Shown one piece after another: positions 28,277 through 37,119 of a stretch of DNA of 64,000 bases. The DNA is from Gammaproteobacteria bacterium (lineage in GTDB: Bacteria > Pseudomonadota > Gammaproteobacteria > DSM-16500), in the NCBI GenBank assembly GCA_013287025.1, contig JABDEN010000003.1, positions 4,355 through 68,354 of the forward strand, written 5' to 3'. The notes under the pieces are model-generated. The model worked only from the letters and a program-made list of their open reading frames with translations. It searched no databases and was not told the DNA's origin. Positions within the stretch are counted from its first letter, which is position 1. Each line of letters starts with the position of its first letter. The position numbers and the translations under genes were made by a program.

Positions 28277-28404
28277 GTATTATTCCTTTGATTGTATATT
28301 CCCTAATCTTTAATTTTAAATTCGATCCTAAGATAAAATAATTCAAATGTTTTTTCAATTAATAAAACTTGGTTACCCAACCAATTCGTATTCAATAGGA
28401 AATG

Positions 28405-28674
28405 TTATTTAAACAAATCGGAATGTGTTCCTGTTCGGATAAATGTAATGCTATTGCCTTTTATGAGATATATAAGGAGCCAATCGGGTTCGATATGACA
28501 CTCTCTGCAGTCACTATATTCACTCTTTAACGGATGATCTACATGTTTTTTTGCTAATGGTTTTTGGTCAATTAAATCAGAGATAATATTATATAATTTT
28601 TTAATATCTTTTCCTCTTTTCTTTATAAGTTTTAAATCCTTTTTAAAACTAGTTTTATATCCAGGAGTTAACAT
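28405..28674 (-). CDS. yafQ: YafQ-family type II toxin (mRNA interferase)
   Basis: 89 residues of the RelE/ParE superfamily, YafQ branch: FKKDLKLIKKRGKDIKKL, ECHIEPDWLLIY and RTGTHSDLF, including the C-terminal His of the family. YafQ cleaves ribosome-bound mRNA; the antitoxin neutralises it. Its start overlaps the antitoxin stop by one base, the usual antitoxin-first order. Confidence 0.92.
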   Translation of the reverse strand: MLTPGYKTSFKKDLKLIKKRGKDIKKLYNIISDLIDQKPLAKKHVDHPLKSEYSDCRECHIEPDWLLIYLIKGNSITFIRTGTHSDLFK

Positions 28675-28934
28675 TACTTTTCCAATTCTTTAAATAAATC
28701 GTCCACATCTTTACAAACGTTTATACCCTTTCCTTTCCTTGCCTCTCTAATTGCACGAGCAGTTTTTGCGTTTGGAATTTTTAACTCTAATGGCCATTCA
28801 TGCTCACGCGCAATGCGGGTGTATAACATTGTTATAGCCTGCGTTGGTGTAATGCCAAGTTCACTCAAAACATGCTCTGCGATTAGTTTTAATTTAGGCT
28901 CCACACGTGCCCTGATAAATGCTGCTTTGCTCAT
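28674..28934 (-). CDS. dinJ: DinJ/RelB-family antitoxin
   Basis: 86 residues from the ATG at 28934, eight bases after AAGAGG; a GTG three codons upstream is possible. It has the RelB/DinJ ribbon-helix-helix start (FIRARVEPKLKLIAEHVLSE) and the GITPTQAITMLYTRIA helix. The C-terminal tail (ARKGKGINVCKDVDDLFKEL) should wrap the toxin. It should also repress its own operon by binding the promoter. Confidence 0.92.
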   Translation of the reverse strand: MSKAAFIRARVEPKLKLIAEHVLSELGITPTQAITMLYTRIAREHEWPLELKIPNAKTARAIREARKGKGINVCKDVDDLFKELEK

Positions 28935-28997
28935 AATTATCACCTCTTAAATAATTGTATCCCAAATGAGATACAACTACAAGTTCAATAGGAAATG

Positions 28998-29285
28998 TTA
29001 TTTAAACAAATCGGAATCGGAATGTGTTCCTGTCCTTTCAAAAATAATCTCTTTTGATTCAGGTTTGTAAATTAGCAACCAATCTGGTCCAATATGGCAT
29101 TCGCGGCGATCGTTATAATTACCTGTTAGCCAATGGTCAAAATACTTATGAGGAAGTTTTTGTCCTTCCAATAAAAGAGTCATGACAGTACGCAATTTGG
29201 AAAGGTCTTTTCCTCGTTTACGGGCTAATTTTACATCTTTTTCAAATCGGTTGGTGGTTACAATTGCTAGGATCTTTACTTTCAT
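28998..29285 (-). CDS. Second YafQ-like toxin without antitoxin
   Basis: 95 residues, another YafQ-type protein (TTNRFEKDVKLARKRGKDL, ECHIGPDWLLIY, RTGTHSDSDLFK). No antitoxin gene precedes it; the upstream sequence instead encodes a signal-peptide-like start in another frame (29242-29361). The ATG at 29285 has no Shine-Dalgarno, and family members begin nearer to ..IVTTNRF. It may be translated only by coupling, or be silent. The DinJ downstream could cross-neutralise it. Confidence 0.75.
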   Translation of the reverse strand: MKVKILAIVTTNRFEKDVKLARKRGKDLSKLRTVMTLLLEGQKLPHKYFDHWLTGNYNDRRECHIGPDWLLIYKPESKEIIFERTGTHSDSDLFK

Positions 29286-29361
29286 CTATACACGCCGCGT
29301 AGCCCAAATTACTTATTCCCATCATCATGGTAAATAGAATAATAAAAATGATTTTTTTCAT
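29242..29361 (-). CDS. Small secreted peptide overlapping the orphan toxin
   Basis: 39 residues: MKKIIFIILFTMMMGISN..A is a clear signal-peptide core, and the mature part would be only about 17 residues with two cysteines. GAGGAA lies seven bases before the ATG, and a TATAAT-like box (29395-29400) lies 34 bases upstream. The last 44 bases overlap the toxin in another frame. It could be a real leader or peptide, or the front end of a secreted gene joined to the toxin by a deletion. Confidence 0.4.
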   Translation of the reverse strand: MKKIIFIILFTMMMGISNLGYAACIDESKDPSNCNHQPI

Positions 29362-29499
29362 AAATATTTCCTCATTAATTCACTATATGTATAAATTATA
29401 ATCAAAAATGAAGATTCTGCTAGAACTATTAAGTTATTGATATATCTGTATAAAATTCCTATTTATGAATTATTTTCCGACTTTACAATACTCATTATC

Positions 29500-30249
29500 T
29501 CACATCACTAAACACTTACCGCTTACACCTTTTTCATTATTATCTTCACTCTTTTGCTCATTTGTAAAAAGTCTCAGCGAGACATATTGAATTTCAGGGG
29601 ATTGTTTTCCTAAGATTTTATTTATGATTTCTATTTCATCATTTCGTAGTGCTTTACTCATAAACATCATTGAATTTGTATTTCTATTCATTTCTTTAAT
29701 CTTTACTTTTTCATTAATGCGTAGCAATGCCTCAAAAGCGGGTTTTTTTCCCAAATTATTATTATCTTCTATAAGGATCTTATACAAAGTTCGCACATCA
29801 GAATCACTATAAGATTCTAAATTAAGTTCAGCGCCGGCAATTAACAGCAAACGCACGCATTCACTTTGTTGATTGCTGGATTTTGCAATTAAACCTGCGG
29901 CAAAACCAAGTGCTGTGTTTCCATGCATATTTAGTGTATTCACATTTGCTTTTGCTTCGATTAATAATTTTAAACAATCTGAATAACCTTCATACGCAGC
30001 CCAATGCAATGGGGATAACATGCATTCCTTTGGTTTAGCATCGACATCTGCTTTTGCATCAATCAGTATTTGAACGCATTCTGGATAATTTCCATGTACA
30101 GCCGCAGTAAGCGCGGTATCTTTGTCATAAACAACGTCAAGGATTTTTGGATCAGAAAGATTTTTAACATATTCCTTCACAAGTTCTGCTTTTTCACTGG
30201 ATTCCAACTTTTTGTCTGTAATAATTTCTACAATATATCTTGCTTCCAT
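29500..30249 (-). CDS. Ankyrin-repeat protein with C-terminal CaaX box
   Basis: 249 residues from the ATG at 30249, preceded by AAGAAG; a longer form from 30279 overlaps the previous gene and lacks a ribosome site. Three ankyrin repeats cover about residues 44-142 (TALTAAVHGNYPECVQILID, SPLHWAAYEGYSDCLKLLIE, NTALGFAAG...CVRLLLIAGA). The protein ends ...GKCLVM. Cys-Leu-Val-Met is a textbook CaaX sequence for farnesylation, checked codon by codon at 29503-29514. Bacteria lack the prenylating enzymes, so this points to a protein delivered into a eukaryotic host and lipid-anchored there, as Legionella AnkB is. It lies at the end of the transcript starting with the 31270 oxidoreductase. Confidence 0.85.
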   Translation of the reverse strand: MEARYIVEIITDKKLESSEKAELVKEYVKNLSDPKILDVVYDKDTALTAAVHGNYPECVQILIDAKADVDAKPKECMLSPLHWAAYEGYSDCLKLLIEAKANVNTLNMHGNTALGFAAGLIAKSSNQQSECVRLLLIAGAELNLESYSDSDVRTLYKILIEDNNNLGKKPAFEALLRINEKVKIKEMNRNTNSMMFMSKALRNDEIEIINKILGKQSPEIQYVSLRLFTNEQKSEDNNEKGVSGKCLVM

Positions 30250-30268
30250 TAAGAATCTTCTTTCCTGT

Positions 30269-31270
30269 TTAGACAGCATATTCGGGTTGTTTAGTTTTAC
30301 TTTTTACTTGCTGCAGCCATGTCTCTAAAACAACGGTATTACCGAGGCTATGCATTAATGATTTTTCACTAAAGCTTTCTACATCTTTATTTATTATTCT
30401 CGAATTAACGAAATCAATTTGATAAGTGTAAAGCGATTTCTCTGACTTTACATTAATTTCTATTGGAGAAGTTTCATTATTTAAATAAATATGAAACGTA
30501 TTATCTTCATCACTGGGAAACCAAGGGTTAGAAACCACTTTGAGAACCCCTTTTGTCCCGTACACATCAAATTGCCAAGCCATTTTGATATCATCTGCAG
30601 TTGAAACGACGCCAACGCTATCATCAGCAAACTTCAATATCACACTCGCCTGATTATCAGTATTATTACCATGATTGAATCGTCCTGTGCCTTGTATTTC
30701 AATAGGTTCTTTATCTGCAAGTAATCGGACGAGAGAGATGGGATAACAGCCTAAATTGCGAATACTTCCACCCGCGACAGGATTTGCAATATCAGCGATG
30801 TGCGCAGTATAAGTCGCATTATATAATTTCACTTCTCCTATTATTTTATTTTGAATGATTTCTTTTATTTTTTCGGCATAGGGATGGAATTGATACATCA
30901 AAGCTTCTACGCAAAATAGATTTGATTTTCGGACGTGAGAGATGACTTCACGCGCGTCGGAAATGCTAATTACGAAGGGTTTTTCGCATAAAATATGTTT
31001 GCCTGCCTCTAAACCACGAAGTATCCATTCTTTATGTAAATGATTGGGTAAACCGATATAAACAGCATCAATACCATCGTCATTTAATAAATCTTGGTAA
31101 TTTTCGTAAATTTTTGGGATTGAAAATTGTTGAGAAAAATTTTTGGCGGTTGCAATAGATCTACTTCCAATTCCTAACAATTGGCTCGTTGCAGATTTAT
31201 GAATAGCATTCGCCATCACTTCAGAAATATAACTCGTACCTAAAATTCCCCAATTAATATTTTTATTCAT
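30269..31270 (-). CDS. Gfo/Idh/MocA-family NAD(P)-dependent oxidoreductase
   Basis: 333 residues. The N-terminal Rossmann domain has WGILGTSYISEVM as nucleotide loop, GIGSRS and IGLPNHLHKEW. The family lysine sits in HILCEKPFV. The C-terminal domain has GGSIRNLGCYPISLVR, containing the family's catalytic-region Gly-Cys-Tyr and similar to dihydrodiol/xylose dehydrogenases. The substrate, probably a sugar or cyclic polyol, cannot be told. It overlaps the alternative start of the ankyrin gene. Confidence 0.88.
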   Translation of the reverse strand: MNKNINWGILGTSYISEVMANAIHKSATSQLLGIGSRSIATAKNFSQQFSIPKIYENYQDLLNDDGIDAVYIGLPNHLHKEWILRGLEAGKHILCEKPFVISISDAREVISHVRKSNLFCVEALMYQFHPYAEKIKEIIQNKIIGEVKLYNATYTAHIADIANPVAGGSIRNLGCYPISLVRLLADKEPIEIQGTGRFNHGNNTDNQASVILKFADDSVGVVSTADDIKMAWQFDVYGTKGVLKVVSNPWFPSDEDNTFHIYLNNETSPIEINVKSEKSLYTYQIDFVNSRIINKDVESFSEKSLMHSLGNTVVLETWLQQVKSKTKQPEYAV

Positions 31271-31312
31271 CTAAATCCCTTTTTTGTCGTTCCTTACTGC
31301 ATACATAATATT

Positions 31313-31434
31313 GAAGCTTTGTCATCCTGAGCGTACGCGAAGGATCAGCTAACATTCGTCACATCATGTTTATCATTTCAATGAATTATAATTGGATAAT
31401 GATCCTTCGCGTACGCTCAGGATGACAAAGCTTC
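31313..31434. repeat. Palindromic repeat, family B, longest arms
   Basis: Perfect arms of about 35 bases: GAAGCTTTGTCATCCTGAGC... at 31313-31347, and its reverse complement at 31400-31434, around a 52-base centre. The inner part GCGTACGCGAAGGATCA matches the other family-B copies. It lies between the genes at 30269 and 31456. Confidence 0.92.
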
Positions 31435-31455
31435 CATTTACACATCGAACAATTA

Positions 31456-31902
31456 TTATCCGCTATAACGAGTATTGGATTTTAATATTGATTTCTTTTC
31501 TTCCCTGTTTATCTTTCCTTCCTTTTTTGGTTCCTTTTTCTTTTTGGAAAATAAACCCGGTTTTTCGTTTATTTTATTAATTGCTTGCTTTACTTCGTTC
31601 TGAAGATTAGTGATATCCAAATCACTTAACGCCTTTCCATCATGACGATAAACAAAAAAGCAGGGGTGATGGTTCCCTTGATCGTTTAATCCAACATCTT
31701 TTGCTCGATAATGATTAAGATGTTGATTAAGGAGTGGCAGGACTTTAATTTTTAAATACTCAATATATTCATCGCAATCTTCAGTGATTGCATTGCCTTT
31801 ATGATCAACAGGGGAACCTTCTTTTGAAGGATGAATGAAAACACACGCTTCGCTATCATTATATGAATTTCTATGCAAATAATTTAATGCTAAATCTGGC
31901 AT
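31456..31902 (-). CDS. Unrecognised protein
   Basis: 148 residues, soluble. The first 110 residues have balanced composition (ACVFIHPSKEGSPVDHKGN, HHPCFFVYRHDGKALSDLD). The last 40 are a Lys-rich tail (FSKKKKEPKKEGKINREEKK). No known domain. The ATG follows AAAGGGATAT. The basic tail could bind nucleic acid or acidic membrane or act as a secretion signal; nothing shows which. Confidence 0.55.
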   Translation of the reverse strand: MPDLALNYLHRNSYNDSEACVFIHPSKEGSPVDHKGNAITEDCDEYIEYLKIKVLPLLNQHLNHYRAKDVGLNDQGNHHPCFFVYRHDGKALSDLDITNLQNEVKQAINKINEKPGLFSKKKKEPKKEGKINREEKKSILKSNTRYSG

Positions 31903-31992
31903 ACTTTATATCCCTTTTAATTATTCCAATAAAACTTTTTTATATTAGAATATATTTTCTTATTTGCAAAGAATCATTCGCGCATTATTAAA

Positions 31993-33492
31993 TTATATTT
32001 TTTTCTCTTTCATTTTCCATATTAAAACACTCGATAAAATAATTGCAGAAAGCAAAAACAAGAACCACATCACACCCGTAAATCCGTGTATAAATGCCGC
32101 ATTAAATAAATCATGAATAGCGTCTGACATAGAAGATTGTAAAGCATGCGTCGGATTTTCAAGCGATTGTTGCAAATGCTGCAAATCTTCATTTGCAATA
32201 TTTTGTTGGCCGACGAATTCTCCCAAAAAGTGATTGCTCCTCCAATGATATATAACAACCGCGATGGCCAATCCCAATGATCCCCCAATATTAAACATAG
32301 TGACAATGGTACCAGTCGCAGCACTTGCTCTATCACTTGGAACAGCAGACTGGCCCGCAATAATCGAAGCTGTATTTCCTATCGCCCACATTCCCCCTAA
32401 GAAAATAAAGGAAATAACGATATACCATAAAGGTGTGTAATGACTGAAAAAGATTTGAGATAGTCCCGCTAAAACCGAGAGACTCATGCCAATAATAATA
32501 GTCGGAATAATCCCAATTAAATGAATTAACCACCCAACAATAAAAGCAACGAAAAAAACAGCGACTGGAATGACAAATAAAACAAATCCTGAATATTCCG
32601 GTGTTTGACCCAAAATCACTTGTAAATAAATTGGATCAAAAAATAATGAACATGCACTCATCACACCTGCGAGCATACACATCATCGCGCCACAATAAAA
32701 TAATAGTTTAGAAAAATCTGCAAAATCGATAAGGGAATTTTCTTTTTTATTTTCAACTTTAAACAAGATAATACTCGAGATAACGCCTACACTTAAAAAT
32801 GTTAAAGTCAAAACATTTGACCATCCATGCGTTTCTGCACGAATTAAACCAAGGACCAACCCACCCATCGTTAACATCAGAAGAAACATACCAGTAAAAT
32901 CAAGATCTCGATTTTTAAGCGTTACTAAAGATTCCTTGACGGATTTCAAACAAAATAAATATCCTAAAATCACAATCGGAATATTAATAAAGAAAATCCA
33001 GCGCCATCCCCAATACGATACAATATAGCCGCCCATCACAGGACCCAGTGCAAGTGCAATACCGCCTAAACTTCCTAACCACGCGATGGATTTTGCAGCT
33101 TGATTCGGTGGAAATATCCCCGGCAACATTGAAGCCCCTAAAGGCAATACAAGCGCCGCCCCTACCCCTTGCAATAATCTTCCGAAAATAATGCATTCGA
33201 TATTAGGCGCAAATCCCGCAATTAATGAAGCAATTCCAAATATTCCCGTGCCGACATAAAAAAGCTTGCGTCGTCCGTACAAATCACCACAACGTCCCAT
33301 AATCGTCGCAAGAACACAAAGCGCTAAAAAATAAATGTTCATGATCCATTGTAAGGAGGTGATGGTAACATTTAATTCTCGTTGAATCGTAGGTAGCGCG
33401 ATATTGACAACGGTATAATCTAAATAACATGCGAAGGTAACTAACGCGATTCCGATAAATGCGAACCATTTTAATGAATAGTTATTTTCCAT
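31993..33492 (-). CDS. MFS drug exporter, DHA2 (14-TM, EmrB/QacA) family
   Basis: 499 residues with about 14 hydrophobic segments. Family motifs are LDYTVVNIALPTIQRELN in TM1, MGRCGDLYGRRKLF (motif A) after TM2, GAALVLPLGASMLPGIFP (motif C region), and GGYIVSYWGWRWIFFINIP. These proton-driven pumps export hydrophobic drugs or metabolites. It follows an aldehyde dehydrogenase gene by 19 bases and is likely co-transcribed, so it may export a related compound. No membrane-fusion partner (EmrA) is nearby. Confidence 0.92.
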   Translation of the reverse strand: MENNYSLKWFAFIGIALVTFACYLDYTVVNIALPTIQRELNVTITSLQWIMNIYFLALCVLATIMGRCGDLYGRRKLFYVGTGIFGIASLIAGFAPNIECIIFGRLLQGVGAALVLPLGASMLPGIFPPNQAAKSIAWLGSLGGIALALGPVMGGYIVSYWGWRWIFFINIPIVILGYLFCLKSVKESLVTLKNRDLDFTGMFLLMLTMGGLVLGLIRAETHGWSNVLTLTFLSVGVISSIILFKVENKKENSLIDFADFSKLLFYCGAMMCMLAGVMSACSLFFDPIYLQVILGQTPEYSGFVLFVIPVAVFFVAFIVGWLIHLIGIIPTIIIGMSLSVLAGLSQIFFSHYTPLWYIVISFIFLGGMWAIGNTASIIAGQSAVPSDRASAATGTIVTMFNIGGSLGLAIAVVIYHWRSNHFLGEFVGQQNIANEDLQHLQQSLENPTHALQSSMSDAIHDLFNAAFIHGFTGVMWFLFLLSAIILSSVLIWKMKEKKI

Positions 33493-33511
33493 ATACTCCT
33501 CACGTTAAACG

Positions 33512-34978
33512 TTATTTCATAACAAAAGGATTTGCTGTACTTTCTTCAGTACTGATAAATACACTTTTTTCCTGTAAATAATCGTAGATAACATTCATGC
33601 CATTCTCACGACCAATACCTGATTGTTTATAACCACCAAAAGGTAAAAGATAACTTACCATGCGATAAGTGTTCACCCACACCGTCCCTGCTTTAATTTG
33701 TTTAGGAACTTGCAATGCTTTTTTAATATCTTCCGTCCAAACACCTGCAGCAAGTCCAAATGGAATATCATTGGCAATCTCAATGGCTTCATCCATACCT
33801 TTAAATTTGATGACAGCGAGTACGGGACCAAAAACTTCTTCTTGCGCAATACGCATGTTATTTTTGACATTTGTAAAAATGGTAGGCTCAATAAACCAAG
33901 GGCAATTGTCCAGACTCACGGATTTTCCTCCCAAGACGCATGTCGCTCCTTCATTTTTTGCAATATCAATATAATCAAGAATTTTCTGAAATTGTGCAGG
34001 TGTCGTGACTGGACCTACTTGCGTATCCGCATTCATTGGGTTACCGAGCTTTGCGGTTTTGGCGAAATTTACGAGTTTTTCAACAAATTCATCATGAATA
34101 TTTTCTTCTAATAATAATCGTGATCCCGCAATACAGGTTTGGCCCGATGCAGCAAAAATACCAGATATCGCGCCTTTGACTGCATTATCAATATTAGCAT
34201 CATTAAAAACAATATTAGGGGATTTACCGCCTAATTCTACAGATACTTTTTTTATGTGTTTTGCGGCTTCCGAATAAATCATCGTGCCCGTTTTCGTTCC
34301 ACCGGTAAATGAAATTTTGGCAACTTTTGGATGGGAAATAAGTGCATTTCCAATATCTGCGCCAAAACCCGAAACGACATTAATCACCCCAGGAGGAAAT
34401 CCCACCTCCTCTACAATTTTTGCCAATTCAAACGCAGTTGCTGAAGTAAATTCTGAAGGTTTAATCACAACGGTATTACCTGCAGCCAAGGCGGGTGCAA
34501 TTTTCCACGTGACTAACATTAATGGAGAATTCCATGCAGTAATCGTAACAACGACACCTAAGGGTTCATATTGCGTGTAAGCAATATGATTTGGCTTATC
34601 CACATTCACCATATTTCCCATGATAGTTTCGCCAAGGCCTGCATAAAAATAAAAATACTGTGGAAGATATTTTGTTTGTGAAGAAGTTTCTGCATATAAT
34701 TTTCCATTATCTTTTGTTTCTATTTCAGCAAGATATGCAGATTTTTCGGCAAGTTTATCGCCTAATTTTCTTAAAATGGCAGCGCGTGCGCTAGGATGCA
34801 TAGACGACCATACTTTAAATGCATCATTTGCAGCGATACACGCATGGTCAACATCTTTTGAGTTACTTTTTGGAATTAATGCCCAAGGTTCGTTCGTATA
34901 GGGATTAAAGGATTCATACCATTCATTATTGTCAGGATTTTGCCATTTACCATTGATGAAAAGTTGATATTTTTTCAC
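33512..34978 (-). CDS. NAD(P)-dependent aldehyde dehydrogenase
   Basis: 488 residues, full length for the family. It has the NAD-binding FTGGTKTGTMIY loop, the catalytic Glu in VELGGKSPNIVF, the nucleophilic Cys in ASGQTCIAGSRLL, EEVFGPVLAV and the C-terminal PFGGYKQSGIGRE. Closest in feel to betaine- or semialdehyde-type dehydrogenases, but the substrate is not determined. It heads a two-gene unit with the MFS exporter; AAAAAGGAC precedes the start. Confidence 0.92.
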   Translation of the reverse strand: MKKYQLFINGKWQNPDNNEWYESFNPYTNEPWALIPKSNSKDVDHACIAANDAFKVWSSMHPSARAAILRKLGDKLAEKSAYLAEIETKDNGKLYAETSSQTKYLPQYFYFYAGLGETIMGNMVNVDKPNHIAYTQYEPLGVVVTITAWNSPLMLVTWKIAPALAAGNTVVIKPSEFTSATAFELAKIVEEVGFPPGVINVVSGFGADIGNALISHPKVAKISFTGGTKTGTMIYSEAAKHIKKVSVELGGKSPNIVFNDANIDNAVKGAISGIFAASGQTCIAGSRLLLEENIHDEFVEKLVNFAKTAKLGNPMNADTQVGPVTTPAQFQKILDYIDIAKNEGATCVLGGKSVSLDNCPWFIEPTIFTNVKNNMRIAQEEVFGPVLAVIKFKGMDEAIEIANDIPFGLAAGVWTEDIKKALQVPKQIKAGTVWVNTYRMVSYLLPFGGYKQSGIGRENGMNVIYDYLQEKSVFISTEESTANPFVMK

Positions 34979-35073
34979 AATCCTGTCCTTTTCTAAAAAT
35001 CGTTGAAATATTTTACATTAGAGAAAATCACAAATCAATGCACTTTGCAATACTGTGTGGAGCTTATTGGATT

Positions 35074-35082
35074 TGATATAAT
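35074..35082 (+). promoter_or_regulatory. Extended -10 promoter of the GNAT gene
   Basis: TGATATAAT, with TG at 35074-35075 and TATAAT at 35077-35082, lies 51 bases upstream of the ATG at 35134. The -35 region is poor. It is the same nine bases as at 20829-20837. Confidence 0.5.
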
Positions 35083-35133
35083 ATCTATATAAGAATAAAA
35101 AACTGCAAAAATCTATTTGATGGATGCACGTTT

Positions 35134-35778
35134 ATGAAAACATTTCATTGGTTATCTCAGCAAGAATTACAAAGTGATATTTCGTGGTGGAACATTTATG
35201 AAAATTCTTTTCCACCTTCAGAGCGTGAACCGCGAGAATTACTTTATTATGCATTAGAAAAAAATATTATTAAAATTGGTTGTTATGCAGAAAATAAAGA
35301 AACCATCGCTATTAGTGTTATTCAACCCATGCATTCACTTCCTTTTGCTTTATTAAATTATTTTGCAATTTCGAATTCTCATCGTAATCGTTCACTTGGT
35401 AGTGATTTATTTTTATATCTCACGATTGCAAGTGAAAACTTTGTAAAAGAATATAGTCAACATTATTTGGGATTAGTATGGGAAGTTGAGAATCCGGATG
35501 CGGAATCTAATCATACAGAAAAATTAATGAAACAACGTCGCATGCAATTTTATAAAAGAAAAGGTGCGCTCGTTTTTAAAAAAATATTTTTCCAACCACC
35601 CATTTCGGGTCACTCTGCATTACCGATGCGTCTTATGTATTTTGCAAATACACCAATTGATTCTGATCTGGAAACTGCTATTACCAAAGCCGTCTATTTC
35701 GAAAAATACCACGCAGTTAACCAAATTAAAAAAGAAATTTTATCTGAACTTTTAACGCAATGTGCGATTGGAATTTAA
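35134..35778 (+). CDS. GNAT-family N-acetyltransferase
   Basis: 214 residues. The acetyl-CoA-binding region is LLNYFAISNSHRNRSLGSDLFLYL, equivalent to motif A with a slightly unusual R-x-x-x-x-G loop. FPPSEREPRELL near the N-terminus and the C-terminal MQFYKRKGA (motif B) are typical of this enzyme group. The acceptor is unknown. The stop is one base before the convergent symporter gene's stop. Confidence 0.8.
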   Translation: MKTFHWLSQQELQSDISWWNIYENSFPPSEREPRELLYYALEKNIIKIGCYAENKETIAISVIQPMHSLPFALLNYFAISNSHRNRSLGSDLFLYLTIASENFVKEYSQHYLGLVWEVENPDAESNHTEKLMKQRRMQFYKRKGALVFKKIFFQPPISGHSALPMRLMYFANTPIDSDLETAITKAVYFEKYHAVNQIKKEILSELLTQCAIGI

Positions 35779-35779
35779 A

Positions 35780-37048
35780 TCATAAATTTTTTGAATTATA
35801 AATTTGTTGATCTAATAATTTTTCATTTTTTGCAACAACACATGCGACAACGGCATCTCCTGTTACATTTACCGCGGTACGTGCCATATCTAATAAACGA
35901 TCGACACCAATAATTAATGCAATTCCTTCGAGCGGTAATCCAACTTGTTGTAACACCATTCCTAGTGTAATTAATCCAACACTTGGTACACCTGCGGTAC
36001 CAATCGATGCAAGTGTCGCCATTAAAACTACTGTAATATAACCACTCAACCCAATATCAATATGATAGGCATTTGCAATAAAAACGGTTGCAACTCCCTG
36101 CATAATAGCCGTGCCATCCATATTAATTGTCGCACCTAATGGCACGATGAATGACGCAACCGAATTATCAACGCCTAATTTATCTTCAAGCGTTTCGAGA
36201 ACAATTGGAATGGATGCGTTACTACTTGAGACGCTAAAAGCAAATAACATAGCGGAAAACATTTTACGAAAAAAAGTAATAGGATTTAAACGCGCAATAA
36301 ATTTTAATAAAAATGGATAGGTTAACGATAACTGTACGACTAACACCAATAAAACAATTAAGAAATATTGTAATAACTCTTTTAAAACATCAAATCCTTG
36401 CTTTGCAAATACCGATGCAAGTAAACAAAAAATTCCATAAGGAGAAAACTTCATGACAATGGTTACCAATCGCATAAGCACTTCATTAAAATTAAAAAAT
36501 ATGTCACGAACTTTTTTTCCGTACGTCCCTGAAATGAGAATGGCAGAGCCTAAAAATAAGGAGAAAACAATCACTTGTAACATGTTACCTGCTGCCATCG
36601 CTTTCAATGGATTACTTGGCACCAGATCGCGAATCACATCGCGGATTGGGGGAGCCGCTCCCGGATTGAATTGATGAGGAACTTCAATATGAATCCCCGT
36701 TCCAATATTCAAAAGAGAAGCAATCGATAATGCAAAAACTAATGCGAGAATCGTGGTAAAAATATATAAAACAAAGGTTTTTAATCCAATACTTCCGAGT
36801 TTACCCACATTTCCAAGGGAGCTACAACCATACACCAGGGATACAAAAACCACTGGAATGACTAGCATTTTCATTAAATCAATAAAAAGACTTCCGCCAA
36901 TTTGTAAAATATTTTCAATAATAAAACTTTGAATGACAGGATCAATGGGCAGATTTTTAATTAATAAACCCGCGATGGTTCCTAATATTAAAGCAATCGA
37001 GATTTGAATGGTTAAGGTATGACTTAAAGGATTAGAATGACGAGACAT
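35780..37048 (-). CDS. Dicarboxylate/amino acid:cation symporter (DAACS)
   Basis: 422 residues of the GltP/DctA fold with about eight membrane helices and two re-entrant hairpins. The HP1 serine-rich tip is AFSVSSSNASIPI, TM7 holds the NMDGTAIMQG cation/substrate motif, and HP2 has GTAGVPSVGLI. It imports glutamate, aspartate or C4-dicarboxylates with H+ or Na+. A second, more divergent family member lies just upstream on the same strand. Confidence 0.94.
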   Translation of the reverse strand: MSRHSNPLSHTLTIQISIALILGTIAGLLIKNLPIDPVIQSFIIENILQIGGSLFIDLMKMLVIPVVFVSLVYGCSSLGNVGKLGSIGLKTFVLYIFTTILALVFALSIASLLNIGTGIHIEVPHQFNPGAAPPIRDVIRDLVPSNPLKAMAAGNMLQVIVFSLFLGSAILISGTYGKKVRDIFFNFNEVLMRLVTIVMKFSPYGIFCLLASVFAKQGFDVLKELLQYFLIVLLVLVVQLSLTYPFLLKFIARLNPITFFRKMFSAMLFAFSVSSSNASIPIVLETLEDKLGVDNSVASFIVPLGATINMDGTAIMQGVATVFIANAYHIDIGLSGYITVVLMATLASIGTAGVPSVGLITLGMVLQQVGLPLEGIALIIGVDRLLDMARTAVNVTGDAVVACVVAKNEKLLDQQIYNSKNL

Positions 37049-37119
37049 AATATCACTTCCTTGTGAGATTATGTCTATTTCATCATAAATTTAGGATTTC
37101 AGCCAGATTTATTAGTTTT

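Larger units (their letters stand above)
28391..29033. repeat. Direct repeat pair at the ends of two YafQ genes
   Basis: Bases 28391-28434 recur at 28984-29033. The copies begin TTCAATAGGAAATGTTATTT, and the second has six extra bases (CGGAAT). They cover the last codons of each toxin gene and the sequence just beyond the stop, so both toxins end in SDLFK and the second reads SDSDLFK. This is more identity than the rest of the two genes shows. Confidence 0.85.
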
